6,390 nucleotides of DNA from Pseudomonadota bacterium. Lineage in GTDB: Bacteria; Pseudomonadota; Gammaproteobacteria; Steroidobacterales; Steroidobacteraceae. A program made the position numbers and the translations under genes. Within the stretch, counting starts at the first letter, position 1; each line of letters opens with the position of its first letter. A model generated the notes under the pieces. The model made no database searches, was not told the origin of the DNA, and was given only the letters and a program-made list of their open reading frames with translations. Positions 1-6,382 of the stretch are shown here, one piece after another. The stretch covers positions 1 to 6,390 of the forward strand of contig JAJXYU010000376.1 in NCBI GenBank assembly GCA_021780395.1. Reading direction: 5' to 3'.

Positions 1-175
1 GCTCGCGCAGCGGGCCGTGGGCGACGTCACGCGGCGCGCCCGCGGCGAGCTGCGAGAAATACTCCCGCCACGCCGGTTCGACGGCGTCCGGGTCCGCGAG
101 GTAACGCTCGTAGAGATCTTCGACGAAGGCGGCATTGCCGCCATTGAGCATCGACGTGGATGATTGCTCGGCCAT
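1..175 (-). CDS. sucA: 2-oxoglutarate dehydrogenase E1 component, N-terminal fragment (cut by window edge)
   Basis: SucA is the thiamine-diphosphate E1 subunit of the cytoplasmic 2-oxoglutarate dehydrogenase complex and decarboxylates 2-oxoglutarate in the TCA cycle. Only 58 codons are visible; the gene continues past base 1. The fragment shows the typical E1o N-terminal signature: LNGGNAAFVEDLYERYLADP (residues 10-29), then EPAWREYFSQL (33-43) and RDVAHGPL (49-56). In known E1o proteins this segment helps bind the E2 core; that is family knowledge. The thiamine-binding and catalytic domains lie outside the window. I chose the ATG at 175; an in-frame ATG at 151 would begin just before the conserved stretch. 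Neither start has a clear Shine-Dalgarno sequence. The gene lies 61 nt after the DUF5658-like gene on the same strand. The identification is firm despite the short length, because this N-terminal pattern is quite specific. Confidence 0.88.
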   Translation of the reverse strand, partial: MAEQSSTSMLNGGNAAFVEDLYERYLADPDAVEPAWREYFSQLAAGAPRDVAHGPLRE

Positions 176-185
176 GGAACCGGTA

Positions 186-191
186 ATTTTA
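186..191 (-). promoter_or_regulatory. Weak candidate -10 element ahead of sucA
   Basis: Read on the minus strand, the 61-nt gap before sucA contains TAAAAT, which matches the sigma-70 -10 consensus at five of six positions and is one of the few AT-rich spots in the gap. The hexamer 17 nt upstream, TTCCCT, is a poor -35 (three of six). The element sits only 10 nt before the ATG at 175. A transcript from it would therefore be nearly leaderless, or would fit the downstream ATG at 151 better. This is a guess from motif matching alone; sucA may instead be read through from the genes upstream. Confidence 0.2.
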
Positions 192-236
192 GCGCAAGGA
201 ATACGAATAGGGAACGCGATCCGGGCCGGCGATCCG

Positions 237-731
237 CTAGATCGGGGCGTGAGGGCCGATATGATGCAACAGCCAGAACTCGTAGCCGATCAGCGCGGCA
301 TAGCCCGCGAGCAGCGCGTACAGCGCCGCCTCCGCCCGCAGTGCGCGGTAGACCCGGTAACGCGAGGCCGCGACCAGCAACACCACGCCGATCCCGGTCA
401 TCGCCATCTTCGCCGCCGCGAACACGCACGCGTCGCGTCCGATCACGCGCGCCATCAGCGGATTCGCCTCGACCGCGCCGACCGACAGGAGCCGCAGCGT
501 GAGCACGGCGTCGCCCGCGCACAGCAGCAGGATCGCGATCGCGATCGGCAGCAGATGCCACGCGTGCCAGTCGCGGAGGATGAACCGCTCGTGGTCGTCG
601 CGGCGGCGGCCGTCGCGCCGGCGCGGCTTGAAACCACCGTACCAGACCGACCACCAATGCCGCCGTCGCCGATCGGCGACGCGCCGCTCGACCGCACCCG
701 CCACCGACGACCGCGGATCCACGCCCTTCAT
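237..731 (-). CDS. Small DUF5658-like membrane protein with arginine-rich N-terminus
   Basis: This is a 164-residue protein of unknown function. Residues 1-50 are hydrophilic and very arginine-rich (RRVADRRRR around 17-25, PRRRDGRRRD around 36-45) with an aromatic WWSVWYGGF patch at 26-34. Three hydrophobic segments follow, at about 58-82, 101-122 and 134-155. The first carries GDAVLTLRLL, followed by GAVEANPLM at 85-93. The pattern D-x-x-L-T followed by E-x-N-P-L-M, together with a basic RR/YGxF/PRRR leader, is what I recall for the DUF5658 family; I could not run a profile to confirm it. The charge distribution suggests a cytoplasmic N-terminus and an inner-membrane location. It follows the SDR gene by 65 nt and precedes sucA by 61 nt. 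The ATG at 731 lacks a clear Shine-Dalgarno sequence; a GTG three codons upstream is an alternative. No propionate-related function can be inferred from the sequence. Confidence 0.72.
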   Translation of the reverse strand: MKGVDPRSSVAGAVERRVADRRRRHWWSVWYGGFKPRRRDGRRRDDHERFILRDWHAWHLLPIAIAILLLCAGDAVLTLRLLSVGAVEANPLMARVIGRDACVFAAAKMAMTGIGVVLLVAASRYRVYRALRAEAALYALLAGYAALIGYEFWLLHHIGPHAPI

Positions 732-796
732 CGGCGGCACTATCCGCGACCTGGCCCGGGAGCCGCAAGCGGCCGTGCGCCGAACTGCGCCCGGGA

Positions 797-1576
797 TCAC
801 GCTCCGCGCGTCTTCAGCCGCAGGCTCTCCCAGCTGGCATCGGCGATCCAGCCGCCGTCGACGGGGAGGCTCACGCCGTTCACGAACGCGCTGCGCTCGA
901 CGTCCGCGAGGAACGCGATCGCCTCGGCGACGTCCTCGGGACGCGCGAACCGCGCCATCGGCACGCGGTTCGTGATGTCGGTGTCCGAGTACGCCCCGCT
1001 CCCCTGGTCCTTCTCGTCCATCTCGGTCTTGATCCAGCCCGGGCAGACCGCGTTCACCCGCACGCCGCGCGCGCCCCACTCGGCCGCGAGGGTCTGCGTG
1101 AGGCCGATCAGGCCGTGTTTCGACGCGTTGTACGCGCTGCGGTGGCCGATGCCGGCGAGTCCCGCGACCGAGGCGATGTTCACGATGCTGCCGCGGCGGC
1201 GCTCGAGCATCTGCACGCCGAGCGCCTTCGACAACAGGAACGGCCCGAGCAGGTTCACGTCCAGCACCCAGCGCCAATCCTCGGCGCTCGTGTCCTCGGC
1301 CGGGCGGATCAGGCTCACGCCGGCGTTGTTCACGAGGACCTCGGCCGCGCCGACGCGGCTCGCGATCCAGGCGGCGACCTCGGTCGCGTAGGACTCCGCG
1401 ACGACGTCGCCGACCAGCGCGTCGGCGGTCGCGCCCGCGGCGCGCAGCTGCGCGAGCGTGCGTGCCGGCTCCTGCCGGTCGAGCAACAGCAATCGATAGC
1501 CGCGCTTCGCGAGCAGCGCGCTCACGCAGGCGCCGAGACCCTGCGCGGCACCGGTGACGACCGCGAGCTTCATCAT
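797..1576 (-). CDS. Short-chain dehydrogenase/reductase (classical SDR, FabG-like), substrate unknown
   Basis: A 259-residue classical SDR with a complete Rossmann fold and catalytic set, expected to be an NAD(P)-dependent cytoplasmic oxidoreductase. Visible motifs are TGAAQGLG at 8-15 (cofactor glycine motif), Asp33 at the end of the second strand (favours NAD(H) over NADP(H)), Asp57 in VGDVV, NNAG at 83-86, and the catalytic Asn108, Ser136, Tyr149 and Lys153 (YNASK). NAVCPGWIKTEM at 175-186 and a C-terminal VDGGW at 239-243 are typical of the FabG-like group. The length is normal. The ORF opens with two adjacent ATGs, and the stop codon of prpD lies 3 nt upstream, so translation is probably coupled to prpD. 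It is not a standard member of the 2-methylcitrate cycle. It could act on a hydroxy- or oxo-acid upstream of propionyl-CoA or be a general reductase. The family is certain; the substrate cannot be read from the sequence. Confidence 0.88.
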   Translation of the reverse strand: MMKLAVVTGAAQGLGACVSALLAKRGYRLLLLDRQEPARTLAQLRAAGATADALVGDVVAESYATEVAAWIASRVGAAEVLVNNAGVSLIRPAEDTSAEDWRWVLDVNLLGPFLLSKALGVQMLERRRGSIVNIASVAGLAGIGHRSAYNASKHGLIGLTQTLAAEWGARGVRVNAVCPGWIKTEMDEKDQGSGAYSDTDITNRVPMARFARPEDVAEAIAFLADVERSAFVNGVSLPVDGGWIADASWESLRLKTRGA

Positions 1577-1579
1577 GGT

Positions 1580-3013
1580 TCAGACCGTCGCGAGCGCGCC
1601 GACGAAGTCCGCGACCGGCAACGCCGCGAGCCGCGTCCGATCCGCACACGTCGCCTTGATCATCCGCGCCTGCGCGGGGCTGAAGTGCGCGTCGACGCTG
1701 GATTCGAACTTGCGCAGCAGCAGCGGGATCCCCTCGGCGCGGCGCTTGCGGTGACCGACGGGGAAGTCCACCTGCACCCGTTCAGTCGAGCTGCCGTCGT
1801 CGAAGAACACCTGCACCGCGTTGCCGATGTGGCGCTGGTCCGCGGCGTAGTACTCGGCGGTGAAGGTCGGGTTCTCGCGCACCTGCATCTTCGCGCGCAG
1901 CGCGTCGACGCGCGGATCGCGCGCGACCGCGTCCTCGTAGTCGGCGGCGCCGAGGCGTCCGAACAGCAGCGGGATCGCGACCATGTACTGGATGCAGTGG
2001 TCGCGGTCGGCGGGGTTCGCGAGCGGCCCGGTCTTGTCGATGATCCGCACGCCCGGCTCCTGGGTCTCGATCACGACCTTCGCGATCCGATCGAGCTTGT
2101 CGCGCACCCGCGGATGCAGCGTCATCGCCGCCTCGACCGCGGTCTGGGCGTGGAACTCCGCGGGATAGGAGATCTTGAACAGCACGTTCTCCATCACGTA
2201 GCTGCCGAACGGCCGCGGCAGCGCGAGCGGCCTGCCCTTGAACAGCACGTCCTGGAAACCCCAGGTCTTCGCGGTCAGCGCCGACGGGTACCCCATCTCG
2301 CCGCGCAGCGCGAACAGCGCGAGCCGCACCGCGCGGCTGGTCGCATCGCCCGCGGCCCAGCTCTTGCGCGAGCCCGTGTTCGGCGCGTGCCGGTAGGTGC
2401 GCAGCGCCCCGCCGTCGATCCACGCGTTCGACACCGCGTCGATCACCTGCTCGCGCGTGCCGCCGAGCATCGCGGTCGCGACCGCGGTCGACGCGACCCG
2501 CACCAGCAGCACATGATCGAGGCCGACGCGGTTGAAGCTGTTCTCGAGCGCGAGCACTCCCTGGATCTCGTGCGCCTTAATCATCCCGGTGAGCACGTCG
2601 CGCACGGTAAGCGCCTCGCCGGCGCGCGAGCGGTAGTCGGCGACCGCGAGGATCGCGCCGAGGTTGTCGGACGGGTGACCCCATTCGGCCGCGAGCCAGG
2701 TATCGTTGAAGTCGAGCCAGCGGATCATCGCGCCGACGTTGAACGCCGCGTTCACCGGATCGAGCTCGTACGGCGTGCCCGGCACCCGGGCGCCGCCCTT
2801 CAGCGTCGCGCCAGGCACGATCGGGCCGAGCAGCTTCGTGCACGCGGGGTACGCGAGCGCCTGGAAACCGCAGGCGAGCGTGTCGAGCAGGCAGTAGGCG
2901 GCCGTTTCGTAGGCCAGGGCGCTGTCGATCCGATGACCGATCGCGTAGTCGGCGATCGCGGTCAGCAGCGCATCGGGGGCGGGGCGTTCGGCGGATTTGA
3001 CGTCATGGGACAT
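1580..3013 (-). CDS. prpD: 2-methylcitrate dehydratase (iron-independent, MmgE/PrpD family)
   Basis: PrpD dehydrates (2S,3S)-2-methylcitrate to 2-methyl-cis-aconitate in the cytoplasm, the second step of the 2-methylcitrate cycle. It needs no Fe-S cluster; an aconitase encoded elsewhere must rehydrate the product. From the ATG at 3013 the protein has 477 residues, against about 483 in E. coli. Long stretches match E. coli PrpD as I recall it: [10 protein letters not shown] (40-49), [20 protein letters not shown] (100-119), MIKAHEIQG (144-152), [15 protein letters not shown] (157-171), [20 protein letters not shown] (205-224), [20 protein letters not shown] (272-291) and [20 protein letters not shown] (333-352). 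This is true PrpD rather than a distant MmgE-type relative. A TTG at 3040 could add nine residues, but the ATG gives the family length. Neither start has a good Shine-Dalgarno sequence, unlike prpB and prpC. The gene follows prpC by 34 nt and precedes the SDR by 3 nt. Confidence 0.95.
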   Translation of the reverse strand: MSHDVKSAERPAPDALLTAIADYAIGHRIDSALAYETAAYCLLDTLACGFQALAYPACTKLLGPIVPGATLKGGARVPGTPYELDPVNAAFNVGAMIRWLDFNDTWLAAEWGHPSDNLGAILAVADYRSRAGEALTVRDVLTGMIKAHEIQGVLALENSFNRVGLDHVLLVRVASTAVATAMLGGTREQVIDAVSNAWIDGGALRTYRHAPNTGSRKSWAAGDATSRAVRLALFALRGEMGYPSALTAKTWGFQDVLFKGRPLALPRPFGSYVMENVLFKISYPAEFHAQTAVEAAMTLHPRVRDKLDRIAKVVIETQEPGVRIIDKTGPLANPADRDHCIQYMVAIPLLFGRLGAADYEDAVARDPRVDALRAKMQVRENPTFTAEYYAADQRHIGNAVQVFFDDGSSTERVQVDFPVGHRKRRAEGIPLLLRKFESSVDAHFSPAQARMIKATCADRTRLAALPVADFVGALATV

Positions 3014-3047
3014 GTTTCGATGACTCGGGGTCGAAGCCAATGGGGGA

Positions 3048-4208
3048 CTATGGGCGCTGCGCGAGCGGCAAGAATCGCAGGTTCTCGGGGCCGACGTAGT
3101 TCGCGCTCGGGCGGATTATCTTGCCGTCCTGGCGCTGCTCGATCACGTGCGCGGCCCAGCCGCTCGTGCGGCTCATCACGAACAAGGGCGTGAACATCGC
3201 GGTCGGCACGCCCATCAGGTGATAGGACACCGCGGAGAACCAGTCGAGGTTCGGGAACATGTTCTTCGCCTCGCGCATCGTCGCTTCGAGGCGCTCGGCG
3301 ATCGCGAACAGCGTCGTGTCGCGCGCTTCGGTCGCGAGCTCGCGCGCAACCTCCTTGATCACCTGGTTGCGCGGATCGGCGATCGTGTAGACCGGGTGAC
3401 CGAAGCCGATGATCACCTCCTTGGCCGCGACCCGGCGGCGCACGTCGGCGTCCGCCTCGTCCGGGTTCGCGTAGCGGCTCTGGATCTCGTACGCGACCTC
3501 GTTCGCGCCGCCATGCTTCGGGCCGCGCAGCGCGCCGATCGCGCCGGTGATCGCCGAATAGAGGTCCGACCCCGTGCCCGCGATCACGCGCGCGGTGAAC
3601 GTCGAGGCGTTGAACTCGTGCTCGGCGTAGAGGATCAGCGAGGTGTGCATCGCCCGCACCCAGCTCGCCGGCGGCGTGCGCCCGTGCAGCAGGTGCAGGA
3701 AGTGCGCGCCGATGGACTCGTCGCGGGTCTCGAGCTCGATCCGCCGCCCGTCGCGCGAGAAGTGGTACCAGTAGCACAGCATCCCGCCGAGCGAGGCGAG
3801 CAGCCGGTCGGCGATCGCGCGCGCGCCGTCGACCGCGTGCGCGTCCGGCTCAGGCTCGACACAGCCGAGCGCGGAGACCCCGGTCCGCAGCACGTCCATC
3901 GGGTGGCTCGACGCCGGCAGGCGTTCGAGGACCTCGAGCACCGCGGCCGGGAGCCGGCGCATCGCGGCGAGCCGCGCCTTGTACGCGGCGAGCTCGGCCG
4001 CGTTCGGGAGCTTCTCGTGGATCAGCAGGAACGCGATCTCCTCGAACTCGCAGGCGTTCGCGACATCCAGGATGTCGTAACCGCGATAGTGCAGATCGTT
4101 GCCGCTGCGGCCGACCGTGCAAAGGGCGGTGTTGCCGGCGGCGACGCCGGACAGCGCGACCGACTTCTTGGGCTTGAATCCAGGGTTCGGCGGATCGGCT
4201 GCGGGCAT
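3048..4208 (-). CDS. prpC: 2-methylcitrate synthase
   Basis: PrpC condenses propionyl-CoA with oxaloacetate to give 2-methylcitrate and CoA, the committed step of the 2-methylcitrate cycle. The product has 386 residues (about 389 in E. coli). It shows the citrate-synthase fold motifs: [22 protein letters not shown] at 25-46, [10 protein letters not shown] at 195-204 (His197), [10 protein letters not shown] at 228-237 (catalytic His232), GFGHPVY at 268-274 (His271) and PNLDWFSA at 319-326 (catalytic Asp322). The short N-terminus and the YRGYDI region fit the type II small-subunit PrpC group rather than the roughly 430-residue GltA. The position between prpB and prpD supports the methylcitrate assignment, although such enzymes usually retain some citrate synthase activity. 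The ATG at 4208 was chosen because AGGAG lies six nt upstream; upstream in-frame sequence to 4283 overlaps the end of prpB and looks noncoding. The gap to prpB is 22 nt. Confidence 0.95.
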   Translation of the reverse strand: MPAADPPNPGFKPKKSVALSGVAAGNTALCTVGRSGNDLHYRGYDILDVANACEFEEIAFLLIHEKLPNAAELAAYKARLAAMRRLPAAVLEVLERLPASSHPMDVLRTGVSALGCVEPEPDAHAVDGARAIADRLLASLGGMLCYWYHFSRDGRRIELETRDESIGAHFLHLLHGRTPPASWVRAMHTSLILYAEHEFNASTFTARVIAGTGSDLYSAITGAIGALRGPKHGGANEVAYEIQSRYANPDEADADVRRRVAAKEVIIGFGHPVYTIADPRNQVIKEVARELATEARDTTLFAIAERLEATMREAKNMFPNLDWFSAVSYHLMGVPTAMFTPLFVMSRTSGWAAHVIEQRQDGKIIRPSANYVGPENLRFLPLAQRP

Positions 4209-4214
4209 CGTCGT

Positions 4215-4219
4215 CTCCT
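4215..4219 (-). promoter_or_regulatory. Ribosome binding site of prpC
   Basis: On the minus strand AGGAG stands six nt before the ATG at 4208, inside CGAGGAGA. The same eight bases at the same spacing precede prpB. This fixes the prpC start at 4208 and excludes the longer reading frame. Confidence 0.85.
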
Positions 4220-4230
4220 CGAACGGCGTC

Positions 4231-5142
4231 CTAGTGGTCTTTGGTCCGCGCGAACAGCTCGTCGAGCTTCGCCTCGTACGCATGGTAGTCGAGATATCGA
4301 TACAGGTCTTCGCGGGTCTGCATCGTCGCGAGCACGTTCTTCTGCGTGCCGTCGCGGCGGATCGCCTGGTAGGTCGCGAGCGCGGCCGCGTTCATCGCGC
4401 GGTAGGCCGAGCAACAGTGCAGCACGATGTCCACGCCGACCGCGCCGAGTTCCTCTCGGGTGTAGAGCGGCGTGCGCCCGAACTCGGTGATGTTCGCGAG
4501 GATCGGCACGCCGACCGCGTCCTTGAAGCGCCGATAGGTCGGCAGGTCGGTGACGGCCTCGGGGAAGACCATGTCGGCGCCCGCCTCGACGCACGCGACC
4601 GTGCGTTCGAGCGCGAGTTCGAGCCCCTCGCCGGCGAGCGCGTCGGTGCGCGCCATGATCACGAAGTCCGCGTCGGTGCGCGCATCCACCGCCGCCTTCA
4701 CGCGATCGACCATCTCGTCCTTCGAGACGATCTCCTTGCCCGGCCGGTGTCCGCAGCGCTTCGCCTGCACCTGATCCTCGATGTGCAGTCCGGCCGCGCC
4801 GAACTTGATCATCGACTTCACCGTGCGCGCAATGTTGAACGCGCCGCCCCAGCCGGTGTCGGCGTCGACCAGCAGCGGCAGCGGGCAGGCGTCCGTGATC
4901 CGGCGCACGTCGATCAGCACGTCATCGAGGGTGCTGATGCCGAGGTCTGGCAGGCCGAGGGAGTTCGCGGCGACACCGCCGCCGGACAGATACAATGCGC
5001 GGAATCCGCAGGCGGCGGCGAGCCGAGCCGCGTAGGCGTTGATCGCGCCGACCAGCTGCAGCGGCCGTTCCTCGGCGACCGCGGCGCGCAGACGCGCCCC
5101 CGGCGATGCGGGCCTGCCCCGGCGCTCCTCGTCCGCTGCCAT
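4231..5142 (-). CDS. prpB: 2-methylisocitrate lyase
   Basis: PrpB cleaves 2-methylisocitrate to pyruvate and succinate, the last step of the 2-methylcitrate cycle, and belongs to the isocitrate lyase/PEP mutase superfamily (Mg-dependent, cytoplasmic). The protein has 303 residues, against about 296 in E. coli. Visible motifs are [18 protein letters not shown] at 51-68 (substrate loop), VDADTGWGG at 92-100 with metal-site Asp93 and Asp95, HIEDQ at 120-124, the lyase signature [10 protein letters not shown] at 128-137 with catalytic Cys130, MARTDA at 163-168, FPEA at 193-196 and NITEFGRTP at 217-225. The KRCGHRPxK form and short length indicate PrpB rather than isocitrate lyase AceA. It is the first gene of the prp unit. 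The ATG at 5142 is supported by AGGAG six nt upstream and by a good promoter about 28 nt upstream of the start codon. Confidence 0.96.
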   Translation of the reverse strand: MAADEERRGRPASPGARLRAAVAEERPLQLVGAINAYAARLAAACGFRALYLSGGGVAANSLGLPDLGISTLDDVLIDVRRITDACPLPLLVDADTGWGGAFNIARTVKSMIKFGAAGLHIEDQVQAKRCGHRPGKEIVSKDEMVDRVKAAVDARTDADFVIMARTDALAGEGLELALERTVACVEAGADMVFPEAVTDLPTYRRFKDAVGVPILANITEFGRTPLYTREELGAVGVDIVLHCCSAYRAMNAAALATYQAIRRDGTQKNVLATMQTREDLYRYLDYHAYEAKLDELFARTKDH

Positions 5143-5148
5143 CGCGAT

Positions 5149-5153
5149 CTCCT
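5149..5153 (-). promoter_or_regulatory. Ribosome binding site of prpB
   Basis: AGGAG on the minus strand lies six nt before the ATG at 5142, within CGAGGAGA. It fixes the start of prpB and is identical in sequence and spacing to the prpC site. Confidence 0.85.
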
Positions 5154-5169
5154 CGAGTTAACTGCCCAA

Positions 5170-5197
5170 ACTATAGTCAGTCGCGCAGGCGCGTCAA
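5170..5197 (-). promoter_or_regulatory. Sigma-70-type promoter of the prpBCD unit
   Basis: On the minus strand the -35 hexamer TTGACG (5192-5197, five of six to consensus) and the -10 hexamer TATAGT (5170-5175, five of six) are separated by 16 nt. Transcription would start near 5163, leaving a leader of about 20 nt that contains the prpB ribosome binding site. No sigma-54 -24/-12 pattern (TGGCAC-N5-TTGCA) is visible in the 91-nt gap. That matters because the enterobacterial prp operon uses sigma-54 with PrpR. The match is by eye, but the two hexamers, the spacing and the distance to the start codon agree. Confidence 0.7.
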
Positions 5198-5202
5198 AGT
5201 GA

Positions 5203-5233
5203 CCGAATCGCTCAACGATCCTGAACGGTTCGG
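5203..5233 (-). promoter_or_regulatory. Imperfect inverted repeat upstream of the prp promoter (candidate operator)
   Basis: CCGAATCG (5203-5210) and CGGTTCGG (5226-5233) form an inverted repeat with seven of eight positions matching and centres 23 bp apart, about two helical turns. The repeat lies between the regulator's stop codon and the -35 hexamer, five bp from the latter, where an activator would bind. A 9-bp palindrome, GAACGGTTC (5223-5231), overlaps the distal arm. As RNA the same arms could pair as a hairpin just after the regulator stop codon, but no T-run follows, so a classic terminator is less likely. The operator role is an inference from position and symmetry. Confidence 0.4.
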
Positions 5234-6337
5234 CTACATCCCGTCGTCGCCGCGCGCGTCGCCGCCGCGATCGCGGCGGAATTCGCCCGGCGACGCGCCG
5301 GTCCACTTGCGAAACGCCCGGTGGAACGAGCTGCGCTCGGAAAACCCCAGCTCGAACGCGATGTCCATCACGCTGCGCGCCGAGTGCGTCAGGTGGCGCA
5401 CCGCGAGATCCCGCCGCAGCTCGTCCTTCAGCGATCGGTACGAGGTGCCTTCCTCGTGCAGGCGGCGTCGCAGCGTCGCCGGCGTCACGTGCAGCTCGCG
5501 CGCGATCGCCGCGAACGCGGGCACCGCGCCGGGCAAGGTCTGCCGCAGCCGCCGCCGGATCCGCGCCCCGAGGCTGCGCGCGTTCTTGTACTTCACGATG
5601 ATGTTCTCGGGCGCGAAGCGCAGGAACTCCTTGAGGCTGCGTTCGTCCTGGACGACGGGCAGATCGAGGTAGCTGGCATCGAACGCGATCGCCGTGCACG
5701 GCGCCCCGAAGCGCAGGGCCGTCGAGTACATCAGCCGGTACTCGGCGGCGTGCGCGGGCTCGGGGTACGCGAACTCGGCGGCCCGGATCGGAATGCGCCG
5801 GTTCACGAGCCAGCACGCGACCCCGTAGAGCAACATCAACAGGGTTTCGTGCGCGAACACGCGGTCCGGCGCGCCCTCGCGCGCGCGCAGTTCGATCCGC
5901 GCGGTCCCCGCCTCGCGCACCAGCGTCCCGCCGATGTCGTCGAGAATCAACCGGTAGAAGCGTAGACTGCGCTCGAGCGCTGGTGCGAGCGTGCGGCAGT
6001 GGATCACCGAGTGGCAGAGCATCGCGAAACTACCGGACTTCATCCGACGCGCGTCCTGGCCGAAGAACTCGTCGTCCAACGCGATCGCGACCCGCCGCCA
6101 CAGCTCCCCGTACTGCTTCGCCGACACGCGCGCCTGCGGCCGCTGCAGCAGCTGCGGCGACAGCCCGACCGCGGCAAGCAACGAGTCCGCGTCGAGCTCG
6201 CGCGCGCGCACCGCCTCGAGCGCGGCGACGACGAAGCAGATCGCGACCGTCCCCGGCTCGTCGCCGCGCGCGGCGCCGCCCGCGGAGAGGCGCGGCGGGG
6301 AACGGGTCGCGGCGACGGCAGGGATGGCGTTGGTCAT
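5234..6337 (-). CDS. AraC-family transcriptional regulator with arabinose-binding-type N-terminal domain
   Basis: A 367-residue regulator. Residues about 30-225 fit the effector domain that Pfam calls arabinose-binding type (OruR/ArgR-like AraC proteins), including LLAAVGLSPQLLQRPQARVS (53-72), the YGELWRRVA region (76-84) and FYRLILDD (127-134). Residues about 272-356 form the AraC DNA-binding domain with two helix-turn-helix units: AIARELHVTPATLRRRLHEE at 277-296 and SVMDIAFELGFSERSSFHRA at 322-341, followed by FRKWTGASPGEFR at 342-354. It lies 91 nt upstream of prpB on the same strand and is the natural candidate regulator of the prp genes, with a 2-methylcitrate-cycle intermediate or propionyl derivative as a plausible effector. 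That role is inferred from position. It is unrelated to the sigma-54 activator PrpR. The ATG at 6337 has only a weak GGAA as ribosome binding site; the N-terminal 25 residues look disordered, so a later start is possible. Confidence 0.9.
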   Translation of the reverse strand: MTNAIPAVAATRSPPRLSAGGAARGDEPGTVAICFVVAALEAVRARELDADSLLAAVGLSPQLLQRPQARVSAKQYGELWRRVAIALDDEFFGQDARRMKSGSFAMLCHSVIHCRTLAPALERSLRFYRLILDDIGGTLVREAGTARIELRAREGAPDRVFAHETLLMLLYGVACWLVNRRIPIRAAEFAYPEPAHAAEYRLMYSTALRFGAPCTAIAFDASYLDLPVVQDERSLKEFLRFAPENIIVKYKNARSLGARIRRRLRQTLPGAVPAFAAIARELHVTPATLRRRLHEEGTSYRSLKDELRRDLAVRHLTHSARSVMDIAFELGFSERSSFHRAFRKWTGASPGEFRRDRGGDARGDDGM

Positions 6338-6349
6338 CGAGTTCCGGTT

Positions 6350-6368
6350 CGCGGCCGACGCGGCCGCG
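6350..6368 (-). other. Perfect GC-only inverted repeat in the regulator leader
   Basis: CGCGGCCG (6350-6357) and CGGCCGCG (6361-6368) are exact reverse complements separated by three bases. As RNA they would form an eight-bp all-GC hairpin ending 12 nt before the regulator's start codon. It might restrict ribosome access, act as a binding site for a dimeric protein, or be chance in GC-rich DNA. No T-run follows it on either strand, so it is not a standard terminator. Confidence 0.5.
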
Positions 6369-6376
6369 CACGGGGA

Positions 6377-6382
6377 ATTTTA
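6377..6382 (-). promoter_or_regulatory. Candidate -10 element of the regulator gene
   Basis: TAAAAT on the minus strand (five of six to the sigma-70 -10 consensus) lies 39 nt before the regulator's ATG in otherwise GC-rich sequence. The matching -35 would fall beyond the end of the window, so it cannot be judged. A start near 6370 would place the GC hairpin at the very 5' end of the transcript. Confidence 0.3.

Noticed and set aside
755..796. Repeated CCCGGGA (755-761 and 790-796) and the short repeat GCCGC-AA-GCGGC (762-773) between the SDR and DUF5658-like genes
   Set aside because: The arms are short, the hairpin loop is tight, and no T-run follows on the minus strand. Such matches are expected by chance in this composition, so I do not call a terminator.
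732..1649. In-frame extension upstream of the DUF5658-like gene to 1649, giving a 470-codon frame
   Set aside because: The added part is arginine-rich nonsense overlapping the SDR gene in another frame. Family-like sequence begins only at the ATG at 731.
1115..3193. A 692-codon open frame on the plus strand opposite prpD and the SDR gene
   Set aside because: Its translation is rich in Arg, Ala, Val and His with no recognisable domain, and it lies antisense to two genes with clear families. It is the usual antisense shadow in GC-rich coding DNA.
3147..5202. Long plus-strand frames opposite prpC and prpB (3147-4490 and 4099-5202)
   Set aside because: Low-complexity Arg/Val/His-rich translations with no motifs, fully antisense to prpC and prpB; shadow frames.
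6345..6351. CGGTTCG in the regulator leader, shared with the candidate operator arm at 5226-5232, suggesting autoregulation
   Set aside because: The same seven bases also occur inside coding sequence at 74-80 (sucA) and 966-972 (SDR), so the match carries little weight.
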